Of a DNA stretch of 64,000 bases, positions 25,542 to 37,964 are shown piece after piece. The notes under the pieces were generated by a model. It was not told the origin of the DNA, made no database searches, and was given only the letters and a program-made list of their open reading frames with translations. Made by a program: the position numbers and the translations under genes. How positions within the stretch are numbered: the first letter of the stretch is position 1; each line of letters begins with the position of its first letter. The stretch comes from Punica granatum (lineage: Eukaryota; Streptophyta; Magnoliopsida; Myrtales; Lythraceae): NCBI RefSeq assembly GCF_007655135.1, contig NC_045128.1, forward strand, positions 13,904,230-13,968,229. Reading direction: 5' to 3'.

Positions 25542-28067
25542 TGGGACCCGACTCCTTGAGCTTTCCCTAGGACGACTGCGCATGCTTACTCGCAACTAGG
25601 GAAAATATGCTTATGTGACTTTAGTCACGGTCTAACCATTCCAGAGTAGTGATGACTAGATTCCCAGAAACAAATGCCACCTTCACGTGGCACCCCATGG
25701 GTCGCGCGTGGGACAAAAAAGGATTTTCCTGTGGGACCACCTCATATTTCTTACCACATATTCCCCGCATAATCGCCTAATGCATTGTCTTCTTTGTCAT
25801 CCTTCACAGGGGCACATTGACCACAAGCGAAGAGCGATACATGAGTTCACGCTTCCTTGAGAACTTGTCTCGGACCCTTTCCTTATACTTTGACGAAAGA
25901 AGTGTCCGACGATGAGGTACCCCCTATGAAGTCGAAAACAAGGACAATCGAACGAATCACTCAGTATTGATGCAACCGTCTTCCTCGACCATCCAGTGGC
26001 TTCAACAGCGTGCACCCTCCAAGTGGCACGCGCTGTAAAGAACAACAAGAGATGATCGGAGACATCACACCAGGCGCCTACCACGGGCCACTTCAACAAA
26101 TGAAGACAGGGGCATCCCCGTTCAACATTCGCGCCGAGACAACCTCGGTTCCCTATTCCACATGGGGCAATTTGACATTTTCTTTTCCTAGACAACAGGG
26201 GAAATTCACATGTAATGCTTGCAAGGGCAAATGACACGAAGTTCGACTTCTGAGTGCACGAGAGTCAAACTTCCAATAAAGTCGGTCCTCACAAAATAGA
26301 GCTAGTAACACACAACAAGTCTCCATGAGGCGAAGCACACCAAAACGACCTCGGCGATGCAAAATTGCGAAGTTTCAAACAAAGACATGGGGCACAAAAC
26401 AAACCCCAGCTGCAAGGAAGAAAAAAACAGAGCAAAAGAAGCGGGAAAAACCCGCCAATGAACAAAACAAAGCACCCCCGAGATTTAAAACTCCGGCATC
26501 GCCAATTCGAAGAAGAAATCAACAAACCCCGACAAAAGGGGAGCAACAGATGCAACTCCTCGATGGAGACAGAATGCAACGCACTCGGAGGTCGAATCCT
26601 TCGAACCCTTCGCCCTTGCAAACTCGAGAGACAAAAGAATCGAGCCCGCTAGGCCGAAAGCCCCTCGGAGCGACCTAGGCAAAAGTTAGGGCAAGAGAGA
26701 GGCACGACTAAAAATCCCGAGGCGGGCAGTCGTGGCAGAAGGAGAGCTAATCCCCTTTAGGTTGAGAGGTACGGCTCCGAGGTGGGTAACCGTAGCAAAA
26801 TGAGAGTAAAACGAGAGATAAACAAAACAGTCACCCTAGGCTCTCGCACACTGCGCGGACTAGGGATCCCCAAGGAAAATGGCCAGATTATCTACTCCAA
26901 CATGATCCTCGATCAACCCTCCAACACAGCTCAACCGTCCAGCGTGGATTCCTTCTCAAGCGCAGTGGGCAAACCGAGCATGCTATCCAAGCAGTTTGAT
27001 ACAGCCTACACAACAGAAGAACATAGGAAAAATGGTACATCTCGCTACAGGCGTGAACTCGTGTATCCTTTTAGCCTGGGGCAACGCGTTCCCCCAAGCT
27101 TTCTCTTTTCTGTTTGTCTTTGCAAAACTCCAGAATGGGTCACAGACACCCTTCAACAGGCTACCACAAAGCCGAAATCCCAGACATTTCTTTCTGAGGT
27201 CTAGTCATAGTATTATGGAAATGGTCAGACCGAGTCTGATAAAATCTGGGCAAAAAAATCCTCGTGCAGGTTACAAACGCAGTCGCCTTATGGCACCCTA
27301 ACGAGAAGGGTTCTAAGCCGACGGGCGCGTCGAATAATCGACAGAGCCGCTAGAGCATCATCGAAAATGTCTCGATATGCTCGTGCATGGCCAATAGGAG
27401 CCTTGGAGCCCTCGCATTGAGGCCTTCGAAAATGGGATCTCATTCGTATCGCCAAAGCAAAAAACTCTCCACGGGTCGCCCCGGCGACCCGAAACTGAAG
27501 AACATGCGTCGCGAACACATCCTTTTACTTGTACTTATACATTGTTAGTAACCCCATGACTTACTGATAATGCCGAGATCACAGGTACAGCAAACGCAAG
27601 AACTACGGCAGACTCTGATCCCCAGTCCAAGAGGGTACGTAGGCGCTCTCAGAGCTCGAGTCCCGCATCGCTAGACGTCGGTCCCTAGCAAATGAACAAC
27701 CGCCCAACTAGCAACGAGCAACCGCCTCGCAAGCAAAAATCCCATAGGCGAGACCAGGGCATTCCCAGCGAGCAATCGCTTCCGCGGCGAGACCAGCTGC
27801 AAGCAAAAGTAACAAACAATCGATCCAACAGCAGGGTCGGCGTTTGGCAGATCAGACGCACAACCGCCCGAGGGGCAAAGCGGGCCTCCAGCAAAGCACA
27901 ACCACCCCGGCGGCAATGCAAGCCATACCTACCACTACACTATCCCAACAAAGCCACGACCCAATGCCAAGCGCCCCTCTTCGGCGCCCCGCGCCATTCC
28001 CTAACACTAGTCGCTGCTTCTACATTCCCTGCATTTTTCGCAACATGCCCACCTTTACTGCTTTCTA
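25542..28067 (+). other. Retroelement interior, 3' untranslated-like region
   Basis: No pol or gag domain is found. The box GGGTACGTAGGCG at about 27631 matches a conserved feature of the 3' region of Tat/Ogre elements (from memory), which places the end of the coding part of the ancestor before it. Frames such as 25797-26237 (minus) and 26325-26678 (plus) overlap each other and have no recognised domain. Confidence 0.6.
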
Positions 28068-28635
28068 GACTTCGTGTCCATCTTTACTGCTTTTGGGACT
28101 TCGCGTCCAGGACTTCGTGTCCATCTTTACCGCTTTTGGGACTTCGCGTCCAGGACTTCGTGTCCATCTTTACCGCTTTTGGGACTTCGCGTCCAGGACT
28201 TCGTGTCCATCTTTACCGCTTTTCGGACTTCGCGTCCAGGACTTCGTATCCATCTTTACTGCTTTTGGAACTTCGCGTCCTGGACTTCGTGTCCATCTTT
28301 ACTGCTTTTTGGGATTTCGCGTCCAGGACTTCGCGTCCAGGACTTCGTGTCCATCTTTACCGCTTTTTCGGACTTCGCGTCCAGGACTTCGTGTCCATCT
28401 TTACCGCTTTTCGGACTTCGCGTCCAGGATTTCGTGTCCATCTTTACTGCTTTTCGGACTTCGCGTCCATCTTTATTGCTTTTGGGACTTCGCGTCCATC
28501 TTTACCGCTTTTGGGACTTCGCGTCCAGGACTTCGTGTCCATCTTTACCGCTTTTCGGATTTCGCGTCCAGGACTTCGTGTCCATCTTTACCGCTTTTCG
28601 GACTTTGCGTCCAGGACTTCTCGTCCGCATCTTTA
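28068..28635 (+). repeat. Tandem array, 43-bp unit
   Basis: About a dozen copies of a 43-bp unit that begins GACTTCGTGTCCATC and contains a second, diverged half GACTTCGCGTCC. Exact spacing is seen from 28068 to 28111 to 28154. Some copies lack a half-unit. The period is not divisible by three, so the long frames across it are artefacts of the repeat. Confidence 0.95.
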
Positions 28636-29340
28636 TAGCATTTTGAACTTCGTGTCCACATTCATTGCATTCCGGACTTCGTGTCCGTGTCTACTGCATT
28701 CCGGATTTCGTGTCCTCATTTACTGATTTTCGGACTTCGTGTCCGCATTCACTGTATTTTGGACTTCGCGTCCGCATCTACTGCATTTTGGACTTCGTGT
28801 CCACATTCATTGCATTCCGGACTTCGTGTCTGTATCTACTGTATTTCGGATTTCGTGTCCTCATTTACTACTTTCCGGACTTCGTGTCCACATTCACTAC
28901 ATTCCGGACTTCGTGTCTGCATATACTGCATTTTGGACTTCGCGTCCGCACTTACTGCATTTCGGACTTCGTGTCCGCATTCATTATTTTTTGGACTTCG
29001 TGTCCGCACTCACTGTTTTTCGGACTTCGTGTCTGTATCTACTGCATTTCGGACTTCGTGTCCTCATTTACTACTTTCCGGACTTCGTGTCCACATTCAC
29101 TGCATTCCGGACTTCGTGTCCGCATCTACTGCCTTTTGGACTTCTTGTCCGCACTTAATGCATTTCGGACTTCGTGTCTGCATTCATTGTTTTTTGGACT
29201 TCGTGTCCGCACTTACTGTTTTTCGGACTTCGTGTCCATACTTATTGCATTCCGGATTTCGTGTCCGCATTTACTACTTTTTGGACTTCGTGTCCTCACT
29301 TAATGTATTTCAAGTATGCGTCCACATTTACTAATTTATG
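28636..29340 (+). repeat. Tandem array, 29-30-bp unit related to the preceding array
   Basis: More than twenty diverged copies of a unit with the core GGACTTCGTGTCCGCATT and a variable CACTGCATTTC spacer. The core is shared with the 43-bp array, so one array probably evolved from the other. It is non-coding. Confidence 0.92.
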
Positions 29341-29465
29341 GATTTTTACTATTTTACAACAGGCCCACATATTAGCACAAACAAGGAGAATGGCCAGACG
29401 ATCGCCGGGACCAAACAAGGTGCTTCTCATAGTCTTTGGCTGCATCCTCTATCCGAGCACGCAAC

Positions 29466-29480
29466 CAAAGTGGGGCAAGC
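29466..29480 (+). promoter_or_regulatory. Polypurine tract of the Tat/Ogre-like element
   Basis: CAAAGTGGGGCAAGC lies directly before the TG of the right LTR, where plus-strand synthesis would be primed. It is short and interrupted by two pyrimidines, but the position is exact. Confidence 0.65.
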
Positions 29481-30053
29481 TGTCAGCACCCAATTTTGGT
29501 CCACGGGCTCCAGAGAGGCAAAATTGTCATTTTGCCACCCGTGAGGGAAGTATTTCTGATTAATTACTTAAATATTCACGACTTTTTGGAAATAGCAAAT
29601 TTTCTTAATTTAACTCCAATTTTATGATTTTTTCAAAAAGAATACCATTTGGGACGTTTTCGAATTTCGCGTACATCGACGTCAATTTTCAAAATTCGGG
29701 ACAAAATTCGAGATTGAAAATAAATTCATCGCATAATATCGATCAACGAATTTTTCTGAGCACGAGGGCTGTCTCGAATTATTTTTCCGACGTTCGATCA
29801 AAAAGACATAATTTTCAATTTTGTACGCGCGTCGAATTCGAAAAAAAAAAAGAATGGTCAAACGGGGTTGACCCTGTTCCCCTTTTCCTGTTCTTCTTCT
29901 TCCTCTATTCTCTTCACGTTTTGCTTTCTCTTTTTCTTTTTTTCTTCTTCTGGCAGGGACGCGATCCCGTGACCCCGGCGCCGATTGAACCCGAGCCTGA
30001 CCTCCCTCTGCACACGCCAACGTCTTCCTCTACACACGCTAACGGAATCGTGC

Positions 30054-30103
<50 letters not shown>

Positions 30104-32925
30104 CTCTTTTGGAGAAAAACCCGCGGCTCGGGATTTGGAAAACGGACGAACGAAAATTCCCGGAGCTGGCCGATTCTCTCAAGGAAAAGAAATCTCCATC
30201 TCACGAACAAAAAGAGGCTCAGCTCGCTTATTCTTGGGGGGGACCAAAAAAAAAAAAGACTCTCAGCTCAAAAAAATGCGCTGGAAAACCCGGAGCTCGG
30301 ACCGGGGCGGCGGCCGAAGTCCCTTAGCTCATCCACAAACACACACGGCCCGCAGCTCGATTTTTATTTTTCGGACTCCGAGCTCATTCCGGTCCAGACG
30401 CTCCCAGCTCCAGACCTCTCCCCTCGCCCGCAGCTCTCCCGATCCCCCAGCTCACCTGCAACCCTCGGCTCCCATACCGACTCCCCCCTCAGCTCATCCG
30501 GACACCCCCCAGCCCGAAACTCGCTCGCTTTCCCTCGGCTGGACCTGCGACCATCAGCTCCACGACGCCCGCAGCTCGGCCGCCAAACCGTCTCCCCTCT
30601 CCCTCTGAGTTTCGTGTTCTGCTAACCGGGTCAATTTCTTTTCTTTCGGGTTGAACAGGCTAGTCGCCCAACAGCCCAACTAGCGGCCTGGTCCAGCAGC
30701 GCCGGTCTAGTCCAGCAGCGGACGGCCCAGTCCAGCAATGGCCCGGCCCGCCAGCAGCTGCCCCAGCCCGCGTCCGGCTCAGTTCGGCCCACTCGGCCCA
30801 TTCCGGCCCAGTCCACCCCAGCGGATCTCGGCCCGTCACGGCCCGGCCTAACTCGTCCAGCATATTTTTTTATTTACAGAATCACCCCTCAACTTCCCGA
30901 ACTAGGTAAATTCTCGTCTTAGTGGCATGATTAGGACTCTATTCCTTAATATTAATGCTTGCTTGATGGATATAATGTGAAATGAGTGTTCTTGGGTCGC
31001 GTGGGTGATCGAATTTGTCCCGAACTCGATTTTACGAACTTTCCGTTATGTCACATTTCAGTCCAGAGGATGCATTTTATTTTTTTCAGATCAGCCCTGA
31101 ACTCTAAAGTTATTTTCAATCAAGTCCCGATCATTTTACTATTTTTCAATTAGTCCTTGGATTTTTCATAATTTTTCAAGCATCCCAAGGAACTTTCCAA
31201 GTTGTTTCAGTTCAGTCCTGGGGCTATTTTTTCGTTTCCAGATCAGTCCAGATTTTCAAATTCGTTTCAAACAAGTCATGGGACATTTTCAGTAATTTTA
31301 CATAGTCCCCAATTTTTTCAGAATTTTCAAATCGGTCCCCGGAACTTCATCTGAATTTTCAAATCAGTCCCTGCTCTTTTAAAATCGTTTAATTCAGTCC
31401 CCCTGGACATTTTGTAAAGTATCCGACCCTTTCCTACTTGGTTCACCCACCGACAATGTATGTGCCCCATTTAAATATTTTATTTTTGTAATTATATGTA
31501 TACAACGTGACCGTGTCGGAAATTAGAGTTTATCGGGCGGTCAACTAATAGCTATCTCGATGGCTCGAAATCCGTAGACTAAAGCTTTTGGCAAATTTTT
31601 AATTAACCTAAAATTCTACATACGGGATAATCGGGACGTTAAATTTGGCTAAATTAAATCACTTGATTTCTTTAATTGGATCGCACGAATTGATTAATAA
31701 TTTGTAATCGCGTCGACAGTTCAAGAACTGTTAATCATGCCCTTTTCAAAATTCACAATTTCAAAAGCACCGAGGTACGTACAACGTAATCTTTATTTTC
31801 ATGCACACACATATTTACCGATTCAAGGGCATGATTACCGGTTCTTGTCCTGCCGTAATCCTAGCGTAGGTTTGTGTTTAGAGCGGGTTGAAACATGAGA
31901 AAACAAATTAATTACAAACTCGGCTTAATCAAACATGGGCAAATAGTCAAGTAGAGGGTTAGGTTTTAGGTTTTAGGTTTTAGGTGAAAATACTCTTAAT
32001 CTGTAAAAGCCATATTGTCACGATACAAAATAATCTAAAAATAACCCACTCATTCGAGACTTGACTATGGACATCATGTCTGTCGAGTCCGTTAAATGAT
32101 GCCGAATGCTACATACCCTATCCATCATCCCTTTTGTTTGTTTTAGGGTAGGACTTGTATGCCAAGATACCCCGGATAATAATTGATGAACTCACGTAAA
32201 TTTGGCAATAACAAAATCTCATTGTTCGTTTAATTGTGTTTACTTGTTACATTTTGCACTTATTTGTTATTTGGGTCGAGCCCGACCCTTTAGGACTCGA
32301 TTCACACTGGGTCCAATGCCCATAACCTTCGATCACGGGTCCAATACCCCCATACACTGAGTGCGTATTTAATTTAATTTTCGATCTTTTCCAAAATCAT
32401 ACGGTGAGCATGAGTGAAATAAAGGCCGAACGCGAACCGACCGGGATTCAGTCATTGTAATTTATCTTTTATTTGAGAGAACAATATAAGGGTTTTATGA
32501 TGCATATTTATTCATGTAATAATCCCGGTCGGAGAGTGGACGGTTCAAGTGTCTATTCGAATTTACGGTGTCAAAACGGGCAAGTCGAGTGCAACCTTAA
32601 ATCATACGGTAAATAAATAAAATGGCAAGCCTAGCAAGCTAGAGTACCGAAAGGGCGTGTGGGATATGGGCCCTCACGTAATAGAACCCCCGAATTCGGA
32701 ATTTCCGGTTCCGTACAGACCATTGCCTTAGCATTTTAGGTGTACCCCGTGCCCCTAGACCTAGGTAACTTGCCGGCCCTTGACCTTCGGGTCGTAAAAT
32801 GGCAAGTGGCGACTTCTTCTCACATGCGTCCGTCGCGCGTCCCCGGGAAGGTGGACACTCCCAAGCCGCGTTGCATTTAGGCGCGCGCATGCGTGCCCCG
32901 ACGAGACGAAATTCGGGTGCGCACA
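29481..32925 (+). repeat. 3' LTR of the Tat/Ogre-like element
   Basis: 3445 bp, colinear with the 5' LTR over its whole length and differing by scattered substitutions. The (CT)n run is 43 bases here (30059-30101) against 23 in the left LTR, which accounts for the 20-bp length difference. Near 31960-31985 it has three TTTTAGG-like steps not expanded in the left LTR. It ends GTGCGCACA followed by the CATTT duplication. Confidence 0.95.
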
Positions 32926-32982
32926 CATTTTATAAACTTTTGCAAGGTCTTCACATTTGACTCCCTTAGAAAAATAAAAAAA

Positions 32983-33390
32983 AAGAAAGGCAATGTTATT
33001 AGTGAGAGCAATGGGTCTAGAATCTTTAAAGGTGAGCTCCCTACTAGGGTGCTCTTCTACTAGAACGACCAATGGAATGATGCATCTACAAAGCTAAAAA
33101 AATTTGTGATGGACCGTTTCCATGCAAAAATTGATGATATAGAATTTGTTTCTGTTGAGGGTCGCTTCAGGATCGACCTCACTAAGACTATTGATAACTC
33201 CCCAACTAGTGAGTCGATGCCAATGGGTTTTATAAACAAGGCTGGTGAATGCTTCTTCCCAGTGACATTTAATGAAGACTCAAGTGAAATCTGTCAATGC
33301 TGTCATGCGATGCTCTTTTCGACGGTGAAGAGGATTTTCCTTGCGATGCAGAAGACATATCATGCGGGATGGAAGGTGGTTTGTGGCTAA
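32983..33390 (+). pseudogene. WWE-domain fragment of an RCD1/SRO-type protein
   Basis: The frame from 32983 to the TAA at 33388-33390 is interrupted once by TAG (33061-33063). Across the stop the translation follows the WWE pattern of plant RCD1/SRO (inactive PARP-like) proteins. LPTRVLFY comes first, then a QWND segment after the stop, then FRIDL, and finally MGFINKAGECFFPVTF (compare WIDxxGxCFFP in SRO proteins). WWE domains bind poly-ADP-ribose or partner proteins. No PARP-like or RST domain follows. It lies about 50 bp right of the retroelement end, so other exons may be lost or displaced. Assignment is by pattern, moderately sure. Confidence 0.6.
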
Positions 33391-34517
33391 TCTTTTGAAT
33401 TCTTATCTCCTTTTAATGCTAGTCGATCATCTTCTTATGAAATATACAATGTCCACATACCCATGTATAGAGAAACTAATTATTAATCATGTGACAGACT
33501 ATTAAGCCGCCAAAGGAATTAAACTGTGGGGCACTCCAGCATTGAATTGGTAAAACATTATCTCAATATTTGAACACTTGTAATGAACATAAATGATATA
33601 TTGGACAACACTGAGAAAGGTGTTGTCATGCAGTAACATGCGCATCACCTATGAAGAAAGAAGTTCCAAAATCAACCTCACTAAAAAACTATCCATGCCT
33701 CCTAATTTTTCATTGTTTTCCATCCTATGTGCTCCTCTATTACTTAAGGATAGTGGTCAAGATTATCTATATATTCATTTTATTGATTGCTTGTTTTAAT
33801 TAAAAAATCCATGCATTTAATAGATTGAACAAATGGGTAAACCATATTGATAAAATGAAGTATATTTCATCTATGTAATGTTGCAATCTGACTCTCGTTT
33901 TATGAATACAAGTACTTTAACCATGAAGAAAGAGAGCCTCGCTCCTGGTCTAGGTGGAAATAATTGCAAGGTCTGACTTGATCAGGAAAATAAAAATTTC
34001 ATTTAGCGAAATCAGATTGTAATGAATAAACTCTGGACAATATCTATTCTAGATATGGTCTTGATCCAGTATGATATATTGCTTTCGATTCAGAAGTAGC
34101 TCAGTATACTCCTTCATTTCAATTTGGATTTTGTGAATGAGTCTGGGTTTATGGATACCGATTTGAGTGATCATCACTTGGATTTCGTTTTCATCCAAAA
34201 TAAAAAGTATAGTTAAAAACCACACTTTAGCATTAATTCCAATACTTATCAGTTACAACCATACTTATGATTCAAATTGCCTTGAACGTTATTGGGAAAT
34301 GATATTCCTATATTCAAGTGAAGTGGACAAATTACCACAACTATGTTGTAGGAAGTACTTCTCGAGAATTATTTTCAATTAATTGTGCTATAAAAATAAA
34401 CTGAAAATAATAATTGACATTTTTGGCCAAAAATTAGAAATGATTAAATCTCAACATAACTATATGTTGAAACATAGTACCTACCTAAACCAATTGCATA
34501 TTTTAAAGAATATAACG
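33391..34517. other. Intergenic stretch, no supported gene
   Basis: Moderately A+T-rich. No further exon of the neighbouring WWE fragment was recognised. Frames at 33593-33799 and 34167-34382 have no domain. Confidence 0.5.
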
Positions 34518-35384
34518 GGGAGAAACACTGGAAAAATCCTGTAAGTTTATACTTTTTTAAACTTCAGTCCAATAAATTTAATTTTGAAAAATCAGCCCTA
34601 TAAGTTTGCAATGTAACACTCTTTTGGCGGTGACCACGCCATCATCTCCCCTCCCCAACACACCCCCCCCCCCACTAAAAAAAAAAAAAAAAAACTCCAG
34701 CGACACCAGGAACAGTGCAATCATTTTCAACGACTGAGCATCTCCGCCCGTGGCAGTGGCGACGACTCTTACTATGATCAGAACACCACCATGGATGACG
34801 ACGAGGGGGCTTTTGACAATGAAAACATAAGAGAACCAAACATCCACACATTCACCGTCTTGCGGCTTGATGGTGCAGTGCAACGAATCGGAACCCAAAC
34901 ATCAAGTCAGAGAACCTTGCGGTAAGATCAAGAAAGAGAATGATGTGAAGGACTACGATTCCACCACCAGAGCAGCCCCGCATGTAAGATTCAGTGGCAA
35001 TGGCGGCTGACATTGATGTTGTGGTGGTCTGATTGCTGAGCTGAGGGCTTGTATCAGCTCTTTTGTTGATTTCTTTTTCGGGATTATTTTGTGGTAGTTT
35101 GTGTTTTTCATAGTTCGGTTTCTATTTTATCTTTTATTTATTTTTCTAAATTTTTTAATTTTCTTTTGAATTTTAATATTTTGAATTTAAAGCTAATAAC
35201 AAGTTGCCACGTGATCAAAATTAAAGCTTTGTCATCCAAATCGGCAGCTCTAAGATGACCAGTAAAGGATATGACCAAAAGTACGTTACGGAGCAAACTT
35301 ATAGCAGTGATTTCACAAAAAGAGACTTATAGGACTAAAACTGAAAATATAATAAAATATATGGGACTTTTACTGTGGTTCTTC
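34518..35384. mobile_element. Probable long-TIR element, diverged
   Basis: The left part (GAAACACTGGAAAAATCCTG, then CCCTATAAGTTTGCAATGTAAC) pairs with the reverse complement of the right part (AAACTTATAGCAGTGA, then GGGACTTTTACTGTGGTTCTTC), with many mismatches. The interior is G+C-richer and includes a C-run and an A-run near 34660-34695. Ends and target duplication are not defined. It resembles the other foldback elements in layout. Confidence 0.5.
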
Positions 35385-36490
35385 ACGATAAAATTTATTA
35401 TCATTACAAACACACTTGATTTGGCAAATAGATGATGCGGACTAAATGCAAGATTCTTTGCTTTTCATATTGATAGTGACTTCTTAAATAAAGTTTTCAC
35501 TAGCTCATTTAGAATTAAAAAGGACGATATGTATCCATAACGAACTCCTCATATTGGTTGAACTTCAAATGTTCGGTCGTTACTTATATATCGGTGTACG
35601 ATGTTGTAATTGAGAGATCAAAATATTGTTAAGTTGATTGGGGCTATCTGATCCTCAAATTCGTCGGCTTGTTCATCTCCAATACAAATATAGAGAACAT
35701 TTTGCATTATGTGATTGGGACACACTTTCTACATAATAAGCACATAATAATCAATAACCTATTAGTTCTCCTGTGATTAGTTGATTTTGAATATGTAATA
35801 GGCAAGACGTTTGGTCATTGAATGAACAATGAAGGAAAGTATTTTTGTCATAAGTTTTCCTTATACAAAAATATTTGGAAAGTGCCCCATTGTCACGGTG
35901 GTAATTTTAATGTGATTTTGAACTTAATCTGGTCCTTGATCTTACTGCACTTTAATGTCAAAATGTTCTTTTACATATTTAATTGACAGTTCGCTTGTAG
36001 GTTATAGATGTATCTGGGTTAATAATGTATCAGCAGTAAACTAGACCAATATAATTAATTTCAGTCCCCCAGTTTGTCCAAATATATTTTAAGATGAGTA
36101 AGTTAGAAGGGTTATGAAGTCATATATTACCATTGTTAGAAGAGGAAGTTGTTGATGATGGTCGTCTCATTTTTTTGCTTATTCACAAGAATTTTAGAAT
36201 TCTCTAGGAACTGAATGGATTTTTTTATTTACTTTATCCCAATAATTTCGTGTCCTATGTAAATGGGGGATAAAAACCAAAGTCTTGTTATTGCATTTGT
36301 AAAATTATAGCCAAGGTTCTTGCTAAATAGATAATCTTTTATGACAGCTGAGTTAGACCAAGCAGTTACTAGATTACGTTGCTTTTGCAAATGAAGTGGT
36401 TGATTCTTTAAAAAAAGCAGGTCGATTGATTTTCCTTCTGAGCTAAGATTTTGAAAATGAATTTGAAAGTCTTGACTCAGTTTATTTATT
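35385..36490. other. A+T-rich intergenic stretch
   Basis: No coding or RNA feature is recognised. The last nine bases (TTATTTATT) are the left target duplication of the next element. Confidence 0.5.
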
Positions 36491-37340
36491 GGGTAAATTG
36501 CACCGGTGGTCCAAAATGTTTTACAAATGTTTCATGATGGTCCAAAAAGTTTTTTTCGCTACATGATAGTATAAAATGTTTCAAAGTTGTTTCATGATGG
36601 TACAAACCGTCAACTCGAGCTTGACGCCGTCAAGCCGACGCTGACGTGGCTACTACGTGTCACCTCCTTGCTGACGTGGCCTAAAAATTTTAAATAATTT
36701 TAAAAATTTTAAAACTTTTAAAAATAATTTTAAATTTTAAAAACTTTTAAAAATAATTTTAAACTTTTAATTTTAAATAATTTTAATATTAAATTTTAAA
36801 TAATTTTAATATTAAATTTTAATTTTTATAAAATTATTTAAAAAATTTAAAAATAATTAAATTTTTTAAAAATAATTTTCAAAATTTTAAAATAATTTTT
36901 TTTTATTTTTTTTTCTAAATTTTTACTCTTTTTTTGTATTTTTTGTATTTTTAAAAAAAAATTTAAATTTTAAAAAATTTTAAATTTTAAAAAATTTTAA
37001 ATTTTAAAAAATAATTTTAAAATTTTCAAAATTTTAAAATATTTTTTATTTTTTTTCAAAATTTTTACTCTTTTTTTGTATTTTTTAAATTTTTTTTTGG
37101 ATTTTTTAAAATTTTATTTTGTCTTAAATGACGTGGCGCACTATGATTGGTTCCACGTAACAAAAGTGACACATCGGACGCGCCACGTCAGCAAAATATT
37201 AACGACGTCAGCTCAAGTTGACAGTTTGTACCATCATGAAACAACTTTGAAACATTTTGTACCATCATGTAGCGAAAAAAACTTTTTGAACCATCATGAA
37301 ACATTTGTAAAATATTTTGGACCACCGGTGCAATTTACCC
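36491..37340. mobile_element. MULE-like long-TIR element with 9-bp target duplication
   Basis: Begins GGGTAAATTGCACCGGTGG and ends CACCGGTGCAATTTACCC. The arms are close inverted copies for about 140 bp (mirrored TTTCATGATGGTAC blocks). TTATTTATT is exactly repeated at 36482-36490 and 37341-37349. The interior is almost entirely short A/T tracts (TTTTAAAAATTTT type). It has no transposase and is non-autonomous. Confidence 0.95.
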
Positions 37341-37964
37341 TTATTTATTTGTTCGTAGTCTTGACTCAAGAGTTCTTTCTCTCAATTTGGTTGGACGAAT
37401 TGGCTGGAGAGTTGGTGGTTTAGAGGCACGCAATTAATTTGTTCGTTATACAATTGCCTGTAGTTAGGTGTTAGAACTATCCATTTTCAATTTCAGAAGA
37501 TATTTCAATATATTTTAATTTAATTTTGGTCTTTCGGAACATTTGAAACCAGTTTTCTTCGAGGTTTTGGTAGTGCTCTCTCTAGATGGCCTTTGCCTCA
37601 TTTATTTGAAATAATTTCTTATCAACTAGAAGATGTTTCTTCCATTTATTAGTCTTCCTTTAGGATCCTTTATGCAAAAATAACTTGCATGGTTGGTAAG
37701 GAAAACATCTGTAATGGCAGGATGGTTAACTCTCATTTAATCGGTTTTCCAAAGCCTACCAAATTTTTACATATCTCATTAAAATCCCATTAACTTTTCT
37801 TGTAAAAGTTGAGAGTGGATTGTTATTTCTTTTCGGAAATTATTGCATCTTCTTCTAATAAAATCGATTTCCTAAAATGAGATTGTCTAGAAACGTAGGT
37901 TGCTATTTCTGCATCATTTGATTACATAGCCTATCTCCTTGGAATAAGTAAATATTCCATAAAC
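37341..37964. other. Intergenic stretch, no gene seen
   Basis: No frame with a recognisable domain and no inverted or tandem structure of note. Confidence 0.5.

Larger units (their letters stand above)
17625..32925 (+). mobile_element. Complete non-autonomous Tat/Ogre-like LTR retrotransposon, 15.3 kb
   Basis: Two 3.43-kb LTRs beginning TGTCAGCACCC and ending GTGCGCACA bound an 8.4-kb interior. CATTT is duplicated exactly outside (17620-17624 and 32926-32930), so this is one undisturbed insertion. A primer site follows the left LTR and a purine-rich tract precedes the right LTR. The interior has a broken ORF1 of the type found upstream of gag in Ogre/Tat elements. It also has a large direct duplication, a 3'-region box GGGTACGTAGGCG familiar from Tat elements, and two tandem arrays. 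I find no gag, protease, reverse transcriptase, RNase H or integrase motif in any frame. It must have been mobilised in trans by a full-length relative. LTRs differ by a few percent by eye, implying a fairly recent insertion. Confidence 0.93.

Noticed and set aside
27692..29334. Frames of 180-344 codons with repeated SRPGLRVHLY or SCPHSL units
   Set aside because: Produced by the 43-bp and 29-30-bp arrays. Several overlapping frames show the same repeated peptides, which is expected from a tandem repeat and not from a gene.
28068..29340. A CRISPR-like array of short regular repeats
   Set aside because: Units are directly adjacent with no unique spacers, and the genome is plant. This is a retroelement tandem array.
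31960..31985. Interstitial telomere-like repeat (TTTTAGG steps)
   Set aside because: Only three steps, not the plant TTTAGGG unit, and inside an LTR. It is a small slippage product.
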